Below are positions 24,281 through 33,072 of a stretch of DNA of 64,000 nucleotides, in pieces; within the stretch, counting starts at the first letter, position 1, and the number at the start of each line of letters is the position of its first letter. The translations under genes and the position numbers were made by a program. Origin of the DNA: JAQUBU01 sp036677685 (GTDB lineage: Bacteria > Bacillota > Syntrophomonadia > Syntrophomonadales > Syntrophomonadaceae); assembly GCA_036677685.1 (NCBI GenBank), contig JAVBWA010000012.1:62001-126000 (forward strand), read 5' to 3'. The notes under the pieces were generated by a model. It worked only from the letters and a program-made list of their open reading frames with translations. It searched no databases and was not told the origin of the DNA.

Positions 24281-25405
24281 TTTAACTAGCTTTAATGAAG
24301 CTCTTTTTTGTGGAACACTTAACAGTCCATGCGCTAAACCACATAGATCCTCGATATCATTAATCGGTAAGCAAATATCTTCTCCAAACTGGATCGGGGT
24401 TCTTAGTTTATTGTCCAAAACCATTTTACTAGCATTCCTAATCATTTGCGGTTCTTCTTGCTCAATCTCTCTATCTAGCGGTTCTGATTTTCTCCATCCA
24501 TTTGTATACATCTTGCTGCTTAAATAATTAAATCGGTTCTTGTTTATTAGATCTAACTCAAGCATGTAATAAAGTATTGACTGAGCAGACATTTTCCATC
24601 GCTTTTTTAGTAAGATTAATGAGTCCAGGGAACCAACTGCATACGCCTCTCTTTTTAGAGACTCCTGAGGCAATAAGAAAGCACTAGCAAACCACTCCGA
24701 TTCCTTGTCAAGACGTGTACGATTGGTGTCAAAATATTCCTGGTCTACCCAGGGATGTAATACATGGTGCCCCAACTCATGAGCTAAGTCCCTTCGTGAG
24801 CGCACTGCCGAAGTATCAGGCGTAGAAAATACCATTGGCCTCTTCTCTTCCCCATCTACTTTTAGAAAAGAGCAAGCGTCCACTTTATCAGCGCCTACCT
24901 TAACTTTAGAAAGAATGAAGCCGTTATTCTCTAGGAGTAATGATAAATTACTAATAGGCCCTTTACCTAATCCCCAATATTCACGGATTTCTCCTGCTAT
25001 TTGTATAACTTCTTCAAAGGAATAACTTTCTTGTTCATGTGTTTTTAATTGCATAGCAGGAAATCTAATAAATTGACTTATATATTGGTAAATTTCGATC
25101 ATCCAACCAATTTTAACTTCAAAAATATCTGAGTTTTTTTTGGATGCCGTTTTTCTTTTCCTGAAGTAAATAGGGGTTGTTATCTTATATGGTATTGGTT
25201 TAGTAAAATATCTATGAGGCATTTGAAGTATTTCACACATTAATTCAATAATTTCCGGCTTAGGACTGTTGCTCCCATTTTCATACTGAGAAATTGCTTG
25301 TTTAGTCACAGAAAGAGCATCCGCTAACTCGCTTTGAGTAAACCCTCTCGCTCGTCTTCCTTCTCTTATTCTCTCTGGTAATATCGTTCCTTTTAAAAAC
25401 GACAT
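24278..25405 (-). CDS. XRE regulator fused to ImmA/IrrE metallopeptidase
   Basis: A 375-aa protein. Residues 10-65 are a Cro/CI HTH (GFTQSELADALSVTKQAISQ). A central region is followed by a zinc peptidase site RRDLAHELGHHVLHPW near residue 205, with the HExxH motif, and the SEWFASAFLLPQESL segment supplying the third ligand. ImmA/IrrE proteins cut or inactivate repressors (as ImmA does ImmR of ICEBs1) or act as antitoxins. It is in a two-gene operon, 2 bases after the 218-aa gene, and ends at a strong terminator. Confidence 0.92.
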   Translation of the reverse strand: MSFLKGTILPERIREGRRARGFTQSELADALSVTKQAISQYENGSNSPKPEIIELMCEILQMPHRYFTKPIPYKITTPIYFRKRKTASKKNSDIFEVKIGWMIEIYQYISQFIRFPAMQLKTHEQESYSFEEVIQIAGEIREYWGLGKGPISNLSLLLENNGFILSKVKVGADKVDACSFLKVDGEEKRPMVFSTPDTSAVRSRRDLAHELGHHVLHPWVDQEYFDTNRTRLDKESEWFASAFLLPQESLKREAYAVGSLDSLILLKKRWKMSAQSILYYMLELDLINKNRFNYLSSKMYTNGWRKSEPLDREIEQEEPQMIRNASKMVLDNKLRTPIQFGEDICLPINDIEDLCGLAHGLLSVPQKRASLKLVK

Positions 25406-25407
25406 AT

Positions 25408-26064
25408 TTATTCACCCTTTAATTTTAATTCATACCTTTTTACAATCTTTTCCTGATACTCCTCTTTCAACTCAGGTTCTTTCTGAAGAAGTATTTCTTC
25501 AGCTAATTCTTTTGATATTTTATCTGATATTCCCCAGTAATCAGCCCAATCTGAATAGTCGGGCTTTGGAAAACCTAATTCGATAAAAGATAGATCTAAT
25601 CGCTTATGCCCGAATGTAATTAGAGCAAAAGGAACATTTCCAGTATATTCGGATCCATAGTTTAAAAGGACTGTATTGGCTAATGAGTTGCTGATTCTAT
25701 GTACTGCTGCCGTTGGCAAACGATGTTCTTTATCTACTTTTTTAATATGAAATTTCCCTTTTGGTGAGTAATATTCCATATAGGGATATCCGCATTTTGG
25801 GATTCGTGTTTCTCGATAATCATAAGGGAACTTTCCTACTGTACTATTATCTATTTGCCCAGTCAATAGTTTATCAATAAAATAAGCCAATGAATGCCCC
25901 GCAATCCACGAAGCCCGCATTGGCATATTTATCATACTATCTCGAAGATTTTTGCTTATGGTACATGCGGCATATATATTTGTTGCTACCATAGTTTTTA
26001 CTGAATCCGGGAATAATTCTTCGCATAAGTTATCAAATTTATGGTCCTGTAATAGCTTATCCAT
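25408..26064 (-). CDS. Unknown protein, 218 aa, partner of the XRE-ImmA protein
   Basis: No family is recognised. It is helical at the N-terminus (LCEELFPDSVKTMVATNIYA), with a RETRIPKCGYPYMEYYSPKG central segment and a highly charged helical C-terminus (KEEYQEKIVKRYELKLKGE). It is the first gene of an operon with the XRE-ImmA protein and its ribosome site lies inside one arm of a 14-bp inverted repeat. By position it may be a toxin, an effector or the target of the peptidase; this is inference only. Confidence 0.65.
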   Translation of the reverse strand: MDKLLQDHKFDNLCEELFPDSVKTMVATNIYAACTISKNLRDSMINMPMRASWIAGHSLAYFIDKLLTGQIDNSTVGKFPYDYRETRIPKCGYPYMEYYSPKGKFHIKKVDKEHRLPTAAVHRISNSLANTVLLNYGSEYTGNVPFALITFGHKRLDLSFIELGFPKPDYSDWADYWGISDKISKELAEEILLQKEPELKEEYQEKIVKRYELKLKGE

Positions 26065-26075
26065 TTATTAATTCT

Positions 26076-26167
26076 CCTTCACTTGACTTATCTAAGGATT
26101 ATTATAATTTACTTTACTATTTTTGGTCAAGTAAATTATTATTATTATTAATAAAGTCAAGTGAAGG
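26076..26167 (-). promoter_or_regulatory. Operator region of the ImmA pair: nested inverted repeats
   Basis: A perfect 14-bp inverted repeat (CCTTCACTTGACTT at 26076-26089, AAGTCAAGTGAAGG at 26154-26167) encloses a second, AATTTACTT at 26106-26114 and AAGTAAATT at 26129-26137. All four contain the core YTTGAC or GTCAAG-like sequence. The promoter of the operon must be within. The proximal arm overlaps the AAGGAG ribosome site, so both repressor binding and RNA folding could act. The XRE-ImmA protein is the likely binder. Confidence 0.7.
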
Positions 26168-26194
26168 TGCTAAATAAAATAATCCCTTAAAAAA

Positions 26195-26222
26195 CAAAAA
26201 GGCCGGGGTTTCCCCCGGCTTT
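26195..26222 (-). terminator. Intrinsic terminator at the end of the late (structural/lysis) operon
   Basis: GCCGGGG and CCCCGGC with a short loop at 26202-26219, followed on the minus strand by TTTTTG. It lies 40 bases past the last lysis gene and insulates the ImmA operon from late transcription. Confidence 0.85.
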
Positions 26223-26261
26223 GTCAAAAGTCCCGTTATAATATAAGCGCATATTGGGCAA

Positions 26262-26594
26262 TTACTCCCGCTTGATTTCCCCGATGGCCATTAATACACC
26301 CTTTCTTCTCTCCTGTTCAGTAATGGATTTGTCCCGAAGTTTGCCGGCGGCAGCCGCGATCAAAAAGGCGTTGAAAAAACACAGAACATATAGCCGCCAA
26401 TTAAGAGGATTTCCCCCAGTTGCTATGGTGGCCAGGGATAATATGATGAATCCCCATAATACTGCATAGAGATCAGTACCCCATTTCCACCAGCGGTCGA
26501 CAACCCGAGCAGTATAAAGGGTAATCAAAAACACCAGCATAGCCGCTCCGGAAAGAGTAACCAATGCCTGCCAGGTAAAAAGATTATCGGTCAA
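26262..26594 (-). CDS. Small membrane protein, holin-like
   Basis: 110 aa with three predicted membrane helices: LVTLSGAAMLVFLITLYTA, TDLYAVLWGFIILSLATIAT and LYVLCFFNAFLIAAAAGK, and a charged C-terminus. It is the last gene of the lysis block after amidase and protease, which fits a holin or accessory lysis protein. The start is TTG with AAGGAGAG 7 bases before it. Confidence 0.65.
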   Translation of the reverse strand: MTDNLFTWQALVTLSGAAMLVFLITLYTARVVDRWWKWGTDLYAVLWGFIILSLATIATGGNPLNWRLYVLCFFNAFLIAAAAGKLRDKSITEQERRKGVLMAIGEIKRE

Positions 26595-26610
26595 GGTAAT
26601 CTCTCCTTTC

Positions 26611-27663
26611 TTAGTTTGGCCGGGTCAGTATAGCCCGACTTCCATCCCAGGTAACCACATAACCCAAATTGCCAGATACAGCCCTCAAGGGGAGTAATAG
26701 CCGATTCCCTGAAACAATTGCTGGCTGATCCAGGGCAACCTGTTGCCCATCCACCAGCATAGTCATTAACCCTGGAGTGATTTCTATTCTCTGGGCTGCT
26801 TTAGGCACCGTTATATCTGTAGCTGTCCAGGCTTCGAATAGATACCATCCCCCGTCATATCGCGAAGTAATCCATTCATATGGCAGGAGAGCATACCCAT
26901 TTAGGCCCCAGTAATTGCCCCAGGAATTCCTAAGAATTAAGCATCCCTGGTCAGGCAGATCACCAACAATGCCAACAGCATGGCCACCGCGAATCCTGCC
27001 GGCGGGAAGTGGTAGTTTCCCCTTGCCATCAGGAATAAAATTGTCGCATACCAGCAAGGCTACCATAAAAGGTCCTTCATTTTTCAGGGCTGTCCTCATG
27101 GCTTGGATAGTTCCACTACGAGATGTATCAGAATTGCAGCATAGTTGAGCATATGTCTTGATTTTGTAGACGGCTGCTGTGTTTATGGCTGCTATTGAAG
27201 CATCCGGAACTTGGGGAGCCGGCAGATTTACCAATGTAGAATACGGCATAGTCGTTTCTGGGCACACTCCATATTTCTGTAGCATTTGCATAGCTACCTT
27301 TGGGCTAGTGCCCTCCTGGCTTGGTATTCCATCATTCTTTTTACAGAGAGAATACAAAAACGCCGCCGATAAACCCTGGCCAGGGAAATCACCTTGGTTA
27401 AGCTCCTGGAAAGCCTTTACCGTCCACGCAGCTGCACAGGCTACACAACTGCCTCGTTGCCCCTGGTCAAATACTGATGGGAGATTGGGCCGATAATCTA
27501 TTTGTGGAGCGGTCAAAGCTTGATGCAACCCAACCGACATTAATAAATTTTGATACTTATAATCTCTGGGATCTAGATCTGACGGAATACAAGTTAGCGG
27601 TCGATTATCATGCTCACCTGGAGCATCTTCTAACATTCGTTTAAAATTATTATTTGTATTCAT
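26611..27663 (-). CDS. Papain-like (C1) cysteine protease with C-terminal stalk domain
   Basis: A 350-aa protein with the full C1 peptidase active site: QGQRGSCVACAAAW (Gln and nucleophile Cys near residue 75), GGHAVGIVGD (His) and LRNSWGNYWGLNGY (Asn). The last 70 residues, MTMLVDGQQVALDQPAIV to LLLPLRAVSGNLGYVVTWDG, form a copper-amine-oxidase-N-like domain that binds or decorates cell walls in Bacillota. No signal peptide. Its place between amidase and holin-like genes suggests a role in lysis or in processing surface protein. A papain-type protease is unusual in a phage lysis block. GGGAGGG precedes the ATG. Confidence 0.9.
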   Translation of the reverse strand: MNTNNNFKRMLEDAPGEHDNRPLTCIPSDLDPRDYKYQNLLMSVGLHQALTAPQIDYRPNLPSVFDQGQRGSCVACAAAWTVKAFQELNQGDFPGQGLSAAFLYSLCKKNDGIPSQEGTSPKVAMQMLQKYGVCPETTMPYSTLVNLPAPQVPDASIAAINTAAVYKIKTYAQLCCNSDTSRSGTIQAMRTALKNEGPFMVALLVCDNFIPDGKGKLPLPAGRIRGGHAVGIVGDLPDQGCLILRNSWGNYWGLNGYALLPYEWITSRYDGGWYLFEAWTATDITVPKAAQRIEITPGLMTMLVDGQQVALDQPAIVSGNRLLLPLRAVSGNLGYVVTWDGSRAILTRPN

Positions 27664-27677
27664 GCTACCCTCCCATT

Positions 27678-28406
27678 TTAAACGCCCATGGCCATCCGGA
27701 CTTGGTCGGCCCATTTATGAGCTGCCTCTGCACCAGCAAGGTCACCTTGCATCTTTTTTAATCTGTAGACTCCCTGTGCCCTAATTATTTCATCTTCACC
27801 GGCATATGAATTAACCGCATATGTCAGTAAAAGCTTTTGCCAGGAATGTATAGTCCCAGCATAGGATAAAATACCTTCCGCTATTGCCGCCGCCAATTTG
27901 CCGTGGAACTGTTTTTGATTGAGTATCTTCTCCTCTTCTGGATTAGACACAAAGCCTAATTCGACCAGTACAGCCGGCATCTTTGTTTCCCGTGTCATAT
28001 GCAGGTTTTTGATTCTTACACCGCCATCAAGCCATCCGCTGGTTTTTACTAGCAATGGTTGAATTAATTCTGCTATTTTTTCTGCCTGACCGCCTGTTCC
28101 CTGGATAAACGTGGCGATGTATTTTGCAGTGCTGTTAGTAGCACTATTCAAATGGACTGACACCGCCATGTCGCATTTGCAGTCATTGAGCATATCGGTT
28201 CTTTGGCTCAAGCTTATCGTGGTATCTGCGGTCCTGGTCATTACAACTTCGTGCCCGCAAGCCAAAAGAATACCCCGGAGTCGCTTTGCGATTGCCAGGG
28301 TTACATCGGCTTCCTCGGTATACAGTTGGTCGTTTAGTGCAGGCCTGATGGGGCTGACTGCTCCAGGATCACGCCCACCATGCCCGGGGTCTATTCCTAT
28401 TTTCAT
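27678..28406 (-). CDS. N-acetylmuramoyl-L-alanine amidase (Amidase_3 endolysin)
   Basis: A 242-aa protein with the amidase_3 zinc site: IDPGHGGRDPG (His), a Glu in the following helix (TEEADVTLAIAKRL), SVHLNSATN (His) and the catalytic Glu in VLVELGFVSN. It cleaves the lactyl-amide bond of peptidoglycan at phage release. The C-terminal 60 residues are a short helical region of unknown type. ATG at 28406 has GGGGG 8 bases before it and overlaps the stop region of the holin-like gene. Confidence 0.95.
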   Translation of the reverse strand: MKIGIDPGHGGRDPGAVSPIRPALNDQLYTEEADVTLAIAKRLRGILLACGHEVVMTRTADTTISLSQRTDMLNDCKCDMAVSVHLNSATNSTAKYIATFIQGTGGQAEKIAELIQPLLVKTSGWLDGGVRIKNLHMTRETKMPAVLVELGFVSNPEEEKILNQKQFHGKLAAAIAEGILSYAGTIHSWQKLLLTYAVNSYAGEDEIIRAQGVYRLKKMQGDLAGAEAAHKWADQVRMAMGV

Positions 28407-28408
28407 AT

Positions 28409-28738
28409 TCATTTCCCCCTATCCTTGAGAATTTTAATATCCTGCTTAACCTCAGAAAGGTCACCTTTTATTCCGGAAATATCATCTTTAGTTTCATCGA
28501 TATCCCGGCAAAGTCCACCATATTGAAGGCTCAGATTATCAAGGCAGATCATTAGCTTTTCTTCTCTCTCCTGAGACTTCTTTTCGCTGGCTTGTCTTTC
28601 CACTACAAGCCGATCCTCTCGCTCCTTGGAATCCTGCATTACTTGTTTGGTTAGTTGTGATTTATCGTACAGTGCCCAGAAAAACAGGATTGCAAACGGC
28701 CCTGCAGAAGCAAGTGCTTTAATTATCGCCTCCTCCAC
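28409..28738 (-). CDS. BhlA/UviB-type holin-like protein
   Basis: 109 aa: one N-terminal membrane helix (LASAGPFAILFFWALYD) followed by a long charged coiled coil (KEREDRLVVERQASEKKSQE and onwards). This is the layout of BhlA and UviB, bacteriocin or phage holin-like peptides, though these are usually shorter. It overlaps the amidase gene at the stop. Confidence 0.8.
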   Translation of the reverse strand: MEEAIIKALASAGPFAILFFWALYDKSQLTKQVMQDSKEREDRLVVERQASEKKSQEREEKLMICLDNLSLQYGGLCRDIDETKDDISGIKGDLSEVKQDIKILKDRGK

Positions 28739-28977
28739 TTCTTGCCCTCCCTCCCATCCAAAATTTAAGACGCCCCGCTCGGAGCGCCCAGGTTCACTTG
28801 ATAAAAAAGGACTTTTTATACAAATTACTTGATGAGACAGCCTCTTTAATCAAAAACACTTGAGGCTTCATTCCTCAAGTGCTTTAAAATCCCAAACGCT
28901 TGGTATTTTCTAACATTACAACCATATTGCCTATTTAGGTTAGTTTTCACAACCATTCTTTGCTACGCATAATTAGT
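28739..28977 (-). terminator. Intergenic stretch with a terminator after the tail-fibre region
   Basis: CACTTGAGG (28857-28865) and CCTCAAGTG (28873-28881) form a stem followed on the minus strand by TTTTTG: a terminator between tail and lysis genes. The remaining about 200 bases contain no gene that I can see. Lysis genes beyond it must be read through or have their own promoter. Confidence 0.75.
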
Positions 28978-29190
28978 CTAAAGCGAATTATACTGCTCTC
29001 TTAAAGCCCGTTTTTGAGACAACCTATCCTGCATTATCTGCGGTAAAGTAGCCTCCACAATACCAACCGCTACAATAATATCCTCTATACATCGAGGTAA
29101 AACAGTATCCAAGCTATTTAACTGCATTTGTATATCATCCTTGCTAATGGAATCTGTGGACAAAACGCTTATATGTGTAATATCGCTCAT
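28978..29190 (-). CDS. Small phage protein, 70 aa, after the tail fibre
   Basis: MSDITHISVLSTDSISKDDI then QMQLNSLDTVLPRCIEDIIV and a basic, helical end. No family is recognised. The position between fibre and lysis genes suggests a tail-fibre accessory or assembly protein. A good AGGAGGG-type site precedes the ATG. Confidence 0.6.
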   Translation of the reverse strand: MSDITHISVLSTDSISKDDIQMQLNSLDTVLPRCIEDIIVAVGIVEATLPQIMQDRLSQKRALREQYNSL

Positions 29191-29203
29191 GAATCAACCC
29201 TCC

Positions 29204-29983
29204 TTATGCTATCTCATAATGGCCTGAACAAGATATATCAATTGCTTGTCCATCTGTGCAAATTGCAAAGCTTTTAAAATATAAAGCACCTAAAGCATCT
29301 CTGACATACCCATGTGGATCGCTGTATGTGGTATTAACCATTTGTATGCTTTCAATAGGATTTACATGGCCTCCTATATCTTTTGGTGCAACGGGTAAAC
29401 TAATATTTAAATTCGTAGCACCGTTCCCATCAGTTGCTACATACTGAAATTTAAAAAATACTGTTTTGCCTATAGTGCAATATCTTGCCAAGGTGCTTGG
29501 GGATCCTTCGGGGGTTGCGGTTGTCCACGTTAATGTAGGTGTCCATGTTGCCCATGCGGTTGCATGTTTCGTATTATCTGCCAAATGCGCAGCAATACCG
29601 GCGGCTACTACCTGAAAATTTGTTCCGTCATAAACGACTGTAACAATTGCATCTGCGGCTATCATACCGGCAGGCGGATCGGTACCGTTGTCCATCTTTA
29701 TTGATTTTGCCCCGAGCCCGTTTACGTTTACGGTGCAGGCTCCTGTGTTGGCATTTGCCGCCTTGAATCGAATGCCCATTCCGGCTGCATAGGCTATAGC
29801 GGCAGGGCTTAATGTTACCACATATGCATCAGCTGTACCGGAATCCGCTGCGTAACCTGGGCCGCGCTTGTAATCAGCCAGTGCCGCATCAATAGCATCC
29901 ATGTTATCGTTTTGCACCTGAATATTGTAATTTTCGCTTTGCAGCGGTTTCTTAAGCTCATAGTTTGTGGTTTGATCAGGCAT
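29204..29983 (-). CDS. Phage tail fibre / receptor-binding protein
   Basis: A 259-aa protein. The N-terminus (NYELKKPLQSENYNIQVQN then DNMDAIDAALADYKRG) is the attachment segment seen in Bacillota tail fibres. The middle is beta-rich with the repeat-like GACTVNVNGLGAKSIKMDNG that appears in many fibre tip proteins, and the C-terminus is likely a trimeric receptor-binding domain. AGGAGG 6 bases before the ATG at 29983 decides the start over an ATG at 29989. Confidence 0.8.
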   Translation of the reverse strand: MPDQTTNYELKKPLQSENYNIQVQNDNMDAIDAALADYKRGPGYAADSGTADAYVVTLSPAAIAYAAGMGIRFKAANANTGACTVNVNGLGAKSIKMDNGTDPPAGMIAADAIVTVVYDGTNFQVVAAGIAAHLADNTKHATAWATWTPTLTWTTATPEGSPSTLARYCTIGKTVFFKFQYVATDGNGATNLNISLPVAPKDIGGHVNPIESIQMVNTTYSDPHGYVRDALGALYFKSFAICTDGQAIDISCSGHYEIA

Positions 29984-29995
29984 ATTCATCCTCCT

Positions 29996-30736
29996 TTATA
30001 GCGATTCGCTATTCCTTATCTCTTCATGGGTGAACATTTTGAGATAAGTATTTGAATACTTTTTCAGACCGATATAAGTACCGTAGACATTCATAGGTTC
30101 TCCGTTTGTCAGCCTTTCGTGGGTATAGGCTGTAAGGAAATCATGGTTAAAGCTCCTTTGGCTGGCATGGGATCCGTAAACAAAGAAGCCCTCGAAATAG
30201 CTTCTGATGTTCTTTACCGAATCAATTGCCCCTGTCAGTTTTGCGATTACCTCCGCCTGCTGCTCCATGTTATTGATTTGCTCATGGGTATACTGGGTAA
30301 GATTCTCCTGTCGAAAACCCCTAAGCGCTGAGTGGCTATTGAAGGGGGTGAAGATAACGCAAAATTGGTATGGATCCCCATTGTACTCAAACCACTCCTG
30401 CATTCTACTTTGGCCAAAAACATCCTTAAGCAGTTTTTCAATAGCTGCCGGTGTACCCTTACCCATGTTATAGATCAGGGCATTTTTGGCCAAGGTTTGC
30501 CGGGTAACCAGGTCCAGGTTTTCATCGTAGAAAGGTGTATCCAATTCCCTGGCCAGGTTATCCGTTACCTCTGAACTGGCATTGTCGACGTCGGCAAAGG
30601 TCAGTGCGTTCTTGATCATAGCTGCGAAAGCCTGAAATTCTTTATCAACTCCATTGCTGGCAGCTATTATGTCCGGATCCCCTCTTAGATTAGGTGGCAG
30701 CAATTCAAGTAATTTGGCGCTGTAAATATCACTCAT
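29996..30736 (-). CDS. Phage tail protein I (gpI-like)
   Basis: A 246-aa protein with the gpI pattern: LLELLPPNLRGDPDIIAAS, LARELDTPFYDENLD and RQTLAKNALIYNMGKGTPAA, then VFGQSRMQEWFEYNGDPYQF. In P2-like phages gpI joins the baseplate wedge to the fibre. A C-terminal extension of about 70 residues (YFEGFFVYGSHASQRSFNHD) is present. It overlaps the gpJ gene by 8 bases. Confidence 0.88.
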   Translation of the reverse strand: MSDIYSAKLLELLPPNLRGDPDIIAASNGVDKEFQAFAAMIKNALTFADVDNASSEVTDNLARELDTPFYDENLDLVTRQTLAKNALIYNMGKGTPAAIEKLLKDVFGQSRMQEWFEYNGDPYQFCVIFTPFNSHSALRGFRQENLTQYTHEQINNMEQQAEVIAKLTGAIDSVKNIRSYFEGFFVYGSHASQRSFNHDFLTAYTHERLTNGEPMNVYGTYIGLKKYSNTYLKMFTHEEIRNSESL

Positions 30737-31874
30737 TCTCCAGCCCCCCATAAGTTACGGTCACGGTATCTGCAACGGCCAACTGCGTGTCTAAGATATC
30801 AGTGTAAACAGGACTCGTTATGGCCACCCGTTTTGCACCAGCCTGGATGATCCTTGATATCAATTCCGAAGGGTTTATGTCCCGACCAATCTTGCTTTTC
30901 TGCCAGGCAACAAAATCGGTTACCGCTGCATTTACAGCAGCCTGGATTGTGGTTACATAAGCCGAATCCGCCTGGCGGATGTAATAGGTCAGGTTAATGT
31001 CATAACTCACCGTTGTCGGCGCCTGGACTGTGACCTGGTCTGTCAGCGGCCGGCGCGTTTTGTCGCTTAAATAGCTTAATACCTCGGCTATTAAAGTGGA
31101 GTCCGGCAGCTCCCCACCAGTTAAAATGAAAAACACTTGAACCTCTCCCGGATTTGGGGAGGTTACTTTGACATCCTGGATAGCCGAGCTATATTGTGTG
31201 CAAAAGTATTTGTATGCTCCGGACGGTCCGGCCACGCTAAAGCTTTCAGGCAATAAAAAGAGCCGTTCCCTGTACTCGGCATCTTCTTCTACATCAGAAC
31301 CGCCCTGGCTAGTGTCCGTATTGGCCACTGACGCGACATACGGAATCGGGTCCACCAAGATATTTATTTGTCCTGCCGTGTAGCCATTACCAGCTGCTCC
31401 CGCCTCCATGCTCTCTGCTGCCACATCTACATAGGTTTGGCCTGCAGTTATTTGAGCCACGACCAGAGTCGTAAAGAAAATATTATCTCCCGGGCTGGAC
31501 CGGTTACCGGCGGGAATAGTTACTGTTTCAGCCTGCACAGTTGACAGGGTATACCGGATGGTGGCCACTGCTTTTGCAGCCGGCAGCCTGGTTCCTTTCG
31601 AGCCGTACCGGGCGCCCAGGTTGTCCAGGTAATCCCCTGCGGAATACTTCAAAAGGTTTTGCTTGGCCGAGTAGTCTATCAACTGGTAGGCCTGTAAAAT
31701 CCTAAGCGCTTGGGAATATATCCAGATCCTGACCGGGTCTCCCGGCTGAAGCGTTTTGCTTTCCCCGGTCTGCTGATAATAGGCTTGTTCATATTCAGCT
31801 ATCATACTGGCCAGAAGTGTTTCCACATCTGTAGTTACGAAATCGATGTCCGGTAGATTATTCAGTGCTGACAA
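30729..31874 (-). CDS. Baseplate J family protein
   Basis: A 381-aa protein. It starts MSALNNLPDIDFVTTDVETL and has LDNLGARYGSKGTRLPAAKA, SQGGSDVEEDAEYRERL and the C-terminal INPSELISRIIQAGAKRVAI. These are signatures of gpJ/Mu gp47, the wedge protein of contractile tails. It overlaps the gpW/gp25 gene by 12 bases. Confidence 0.95.
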   Translation of the reverse strand: MSALNNLPDIDFVTTDVETLLASMIAEYEQAYYQQTGESKTLQPGDPVRIWIYSQALRILQAYQLIDYSAKQNLLKYSAGDYLDNLGARYGSKGTRLPAAKAVATIRYTLSTVQAETVTIPAGNRSSPGDNIFFTTLVVAQITAGQTYVDVAAESMEAGAAGNGYTAGQINILVDPIPYVASVANTDTSQGGSDVEEDAEYRERLFLLPESFSVAGPSGAYKYFCTQYSSAIQDVKVTSPNPGEVQVFFILTGGELPDSTLIAEVLSYLSDKTRRPLTDQVTVQAPTTVSYDINLTYYIRQADSAYVTTIQAAVNAAVTDFVAWQKSKIGRDINPSELISRIIQAGAKRVAITSPVYTDILDTQLAVADTVTVTYGGLENE

Positions 31875-32169
31875 GATCTATCACCACCTTTGGAATTAAT
31901 TGTCCCTCTTGGTTCGCTTCAAAGGTTATTTGCTTCACCTTTGCCCTGGGCTCATACTTCCTGATTTTCTCGATGTATTCTACCGTCAGCTTGGCCTTGG
32001 CCTCTCTGATTGGCAGATCAACCAGTCCCCAATCAATACCAAAATCCCGGTCGAAGGGTACGGTACCGGCCGGGGTTGTCAGGATTGTCTTTATGTTCTG
32101 CAGGATCTCCTCGGTGCCGGTGGCTGAGAAATTTATCTGCAGAGCGTTGTTATCGATTACAATACTCAT
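31858..32169 (-). CDS. Baseplate wedge protein, gpW/gp25 family
   Basis: 103 aa: EEILQNIKTILTTPAGTVPF then DRDFGIDW and IEKIRKYEPRAKVKQI, the typical gp25-like fold that starts sheath polymerisation at the baseplate in contractile-tailed phages. The ATG at 32169 follows GGTGG. Confidence 0.92.
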   Translation of the reverse strand: MSIVIDNNALQINFSATGTEEILQNIKTILTTPAGTVPFDRDFGIDWGLVDLPIREAKAKLTVEYIEKIRKYEPRAKVKQITFEANQEGQLIPKVVIDLVSTE

Positions 32170-32181
32170 CAAACCACCGCC

Positions 32182-32583
32182 TTATATTACAGATGAAATA
32201 TATTCTTCCAAAGTTACATCAACCTTACCGCTGAAGATCTCCCCGCGGTTGAATATTACGTCCCAAGCCTGGCTGATGGATTTCACCACCCATTTATCTA
32301 CACCCAGGGGCTCCCCTACCACCAGGGTTTCCGCTTCGCCATTCCTGGCGTATTCTAGCCATTTGTTCATTTCTTCCCGGGGACTCACACCATTATTGCC
32401 ATTGAGATTGACTGTAAAGGTTATGGTGTCGAGCCCTGGGCCAACGAACTGGGTTATCGGCTTTTTACCGATGACCTCATGGGAAGCCCAGCGGCCGGCA
32501 GCATCCCGCTTGAAATTTACAAAATTGAGGATCCGCCGATCTGAGGTCTCAAATATTATTTCTCTTCCAAAGTATCCAATCAT
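32182..32583 (-). CDS. Tail protein U (gpU-like)
   Basis: A 133-aa protein: IGYFGREIIFETSDRRIL at the start, then GRWASHEVIGKKPITQFVGP and LDTITFTVNLN, the P2 gpU pattern. gpU terminates or caps tail-tube length in P2-like phages. Lies between the spike and gp25 genes. Confidence 0.88.
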   Translation of the reverse strand: MIGYFGREIIFETSDRRILNFVNFKRDAAGRWASHEVIGKKPITQFVGPGLDTITFTVNLNGNNGVSPREEMNKWLEYARNGEAETLVVGEPLGVDKWVVKSISQAWDVIFNRGEIFSGKVDVTLEEYISSVI

Positions 32584-32595
32584 AATTCAGTCCCC

Positions 32596-33072
32596 CTATG
32601 GATGGTAAGTGACGGAAGAAGTTTTGGTCATGCCTATGTCGGTATTGACCTCGCCGGCAGAAGTGGTGATACTGCCATCTGCGGTACTGGTGATGTTTCC
32701 TTTAACGCTGATGGTCAGGTCCCCTTCCACTGATATCTTCAGGTCCCCGGCCGCGGTGATGGAAAGCTCTTTGCTGGTCTTGTTATACTGGATGCTGGTG
32801 CCGTCCCCAAAATCCCTGGAATATATTTTCTGATCCGTAACTGGCGGAGGATTCTGATCAGAGAAATAACGGCCCAAACATAAGCCCTGAGAAATTCCAT
32901 TTCCCAGAAAAGTACAGAGAACCAGGTCCCCTACTTCCGGCATGTAATACTCAAAAGCCAGCATGGGCAGTTCATCAGTTACTATGTCCTGTTGATCCTC
33001 GATCACTACCCTGACAGTACCCTTGACTGCATTGACCGATGATATTCTGCCAATCCTTATCAGGTTTTTCAT
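32596..33072 (-). CDS. Baseplate assembly protein V / tail spike
   Basis: A 158-aa protein with an N-terminal OB-fold (IGRISSVNAVKGTVRVVIED then PEVGDLVLCTFL) and a repetitive beta-helix tail built from AAGDLKISVEGDLTISVKGN-like units, as in gpV puncturing spikes. No metal-binding HxH tip is seen. It overlaps the gpD gene by 1 base. Confidence 0.9.
   Translation of the reverse strand: MKNLIRIGRISSVNAVKGTVRVVIEDQQDIVTDELPMLAFEYYMPEVGDLVLCTFLGNGISQGLCLGRYFSDQNPPPVTDQKIYSRDFGDGTSIQYNKTSKELSITAAGDLKISVEGDLTISVKGNITSTADGSITTSAGEVNTDIGMTKTSSVTYHP

Noticed and set aside
31865..32608. A 247-codon plus-strand open frame across the gp25 and gpU genes
   Set aside because: Opposite strand of well-identified baseplate genes with overlapping, coupled starts; no independent support.
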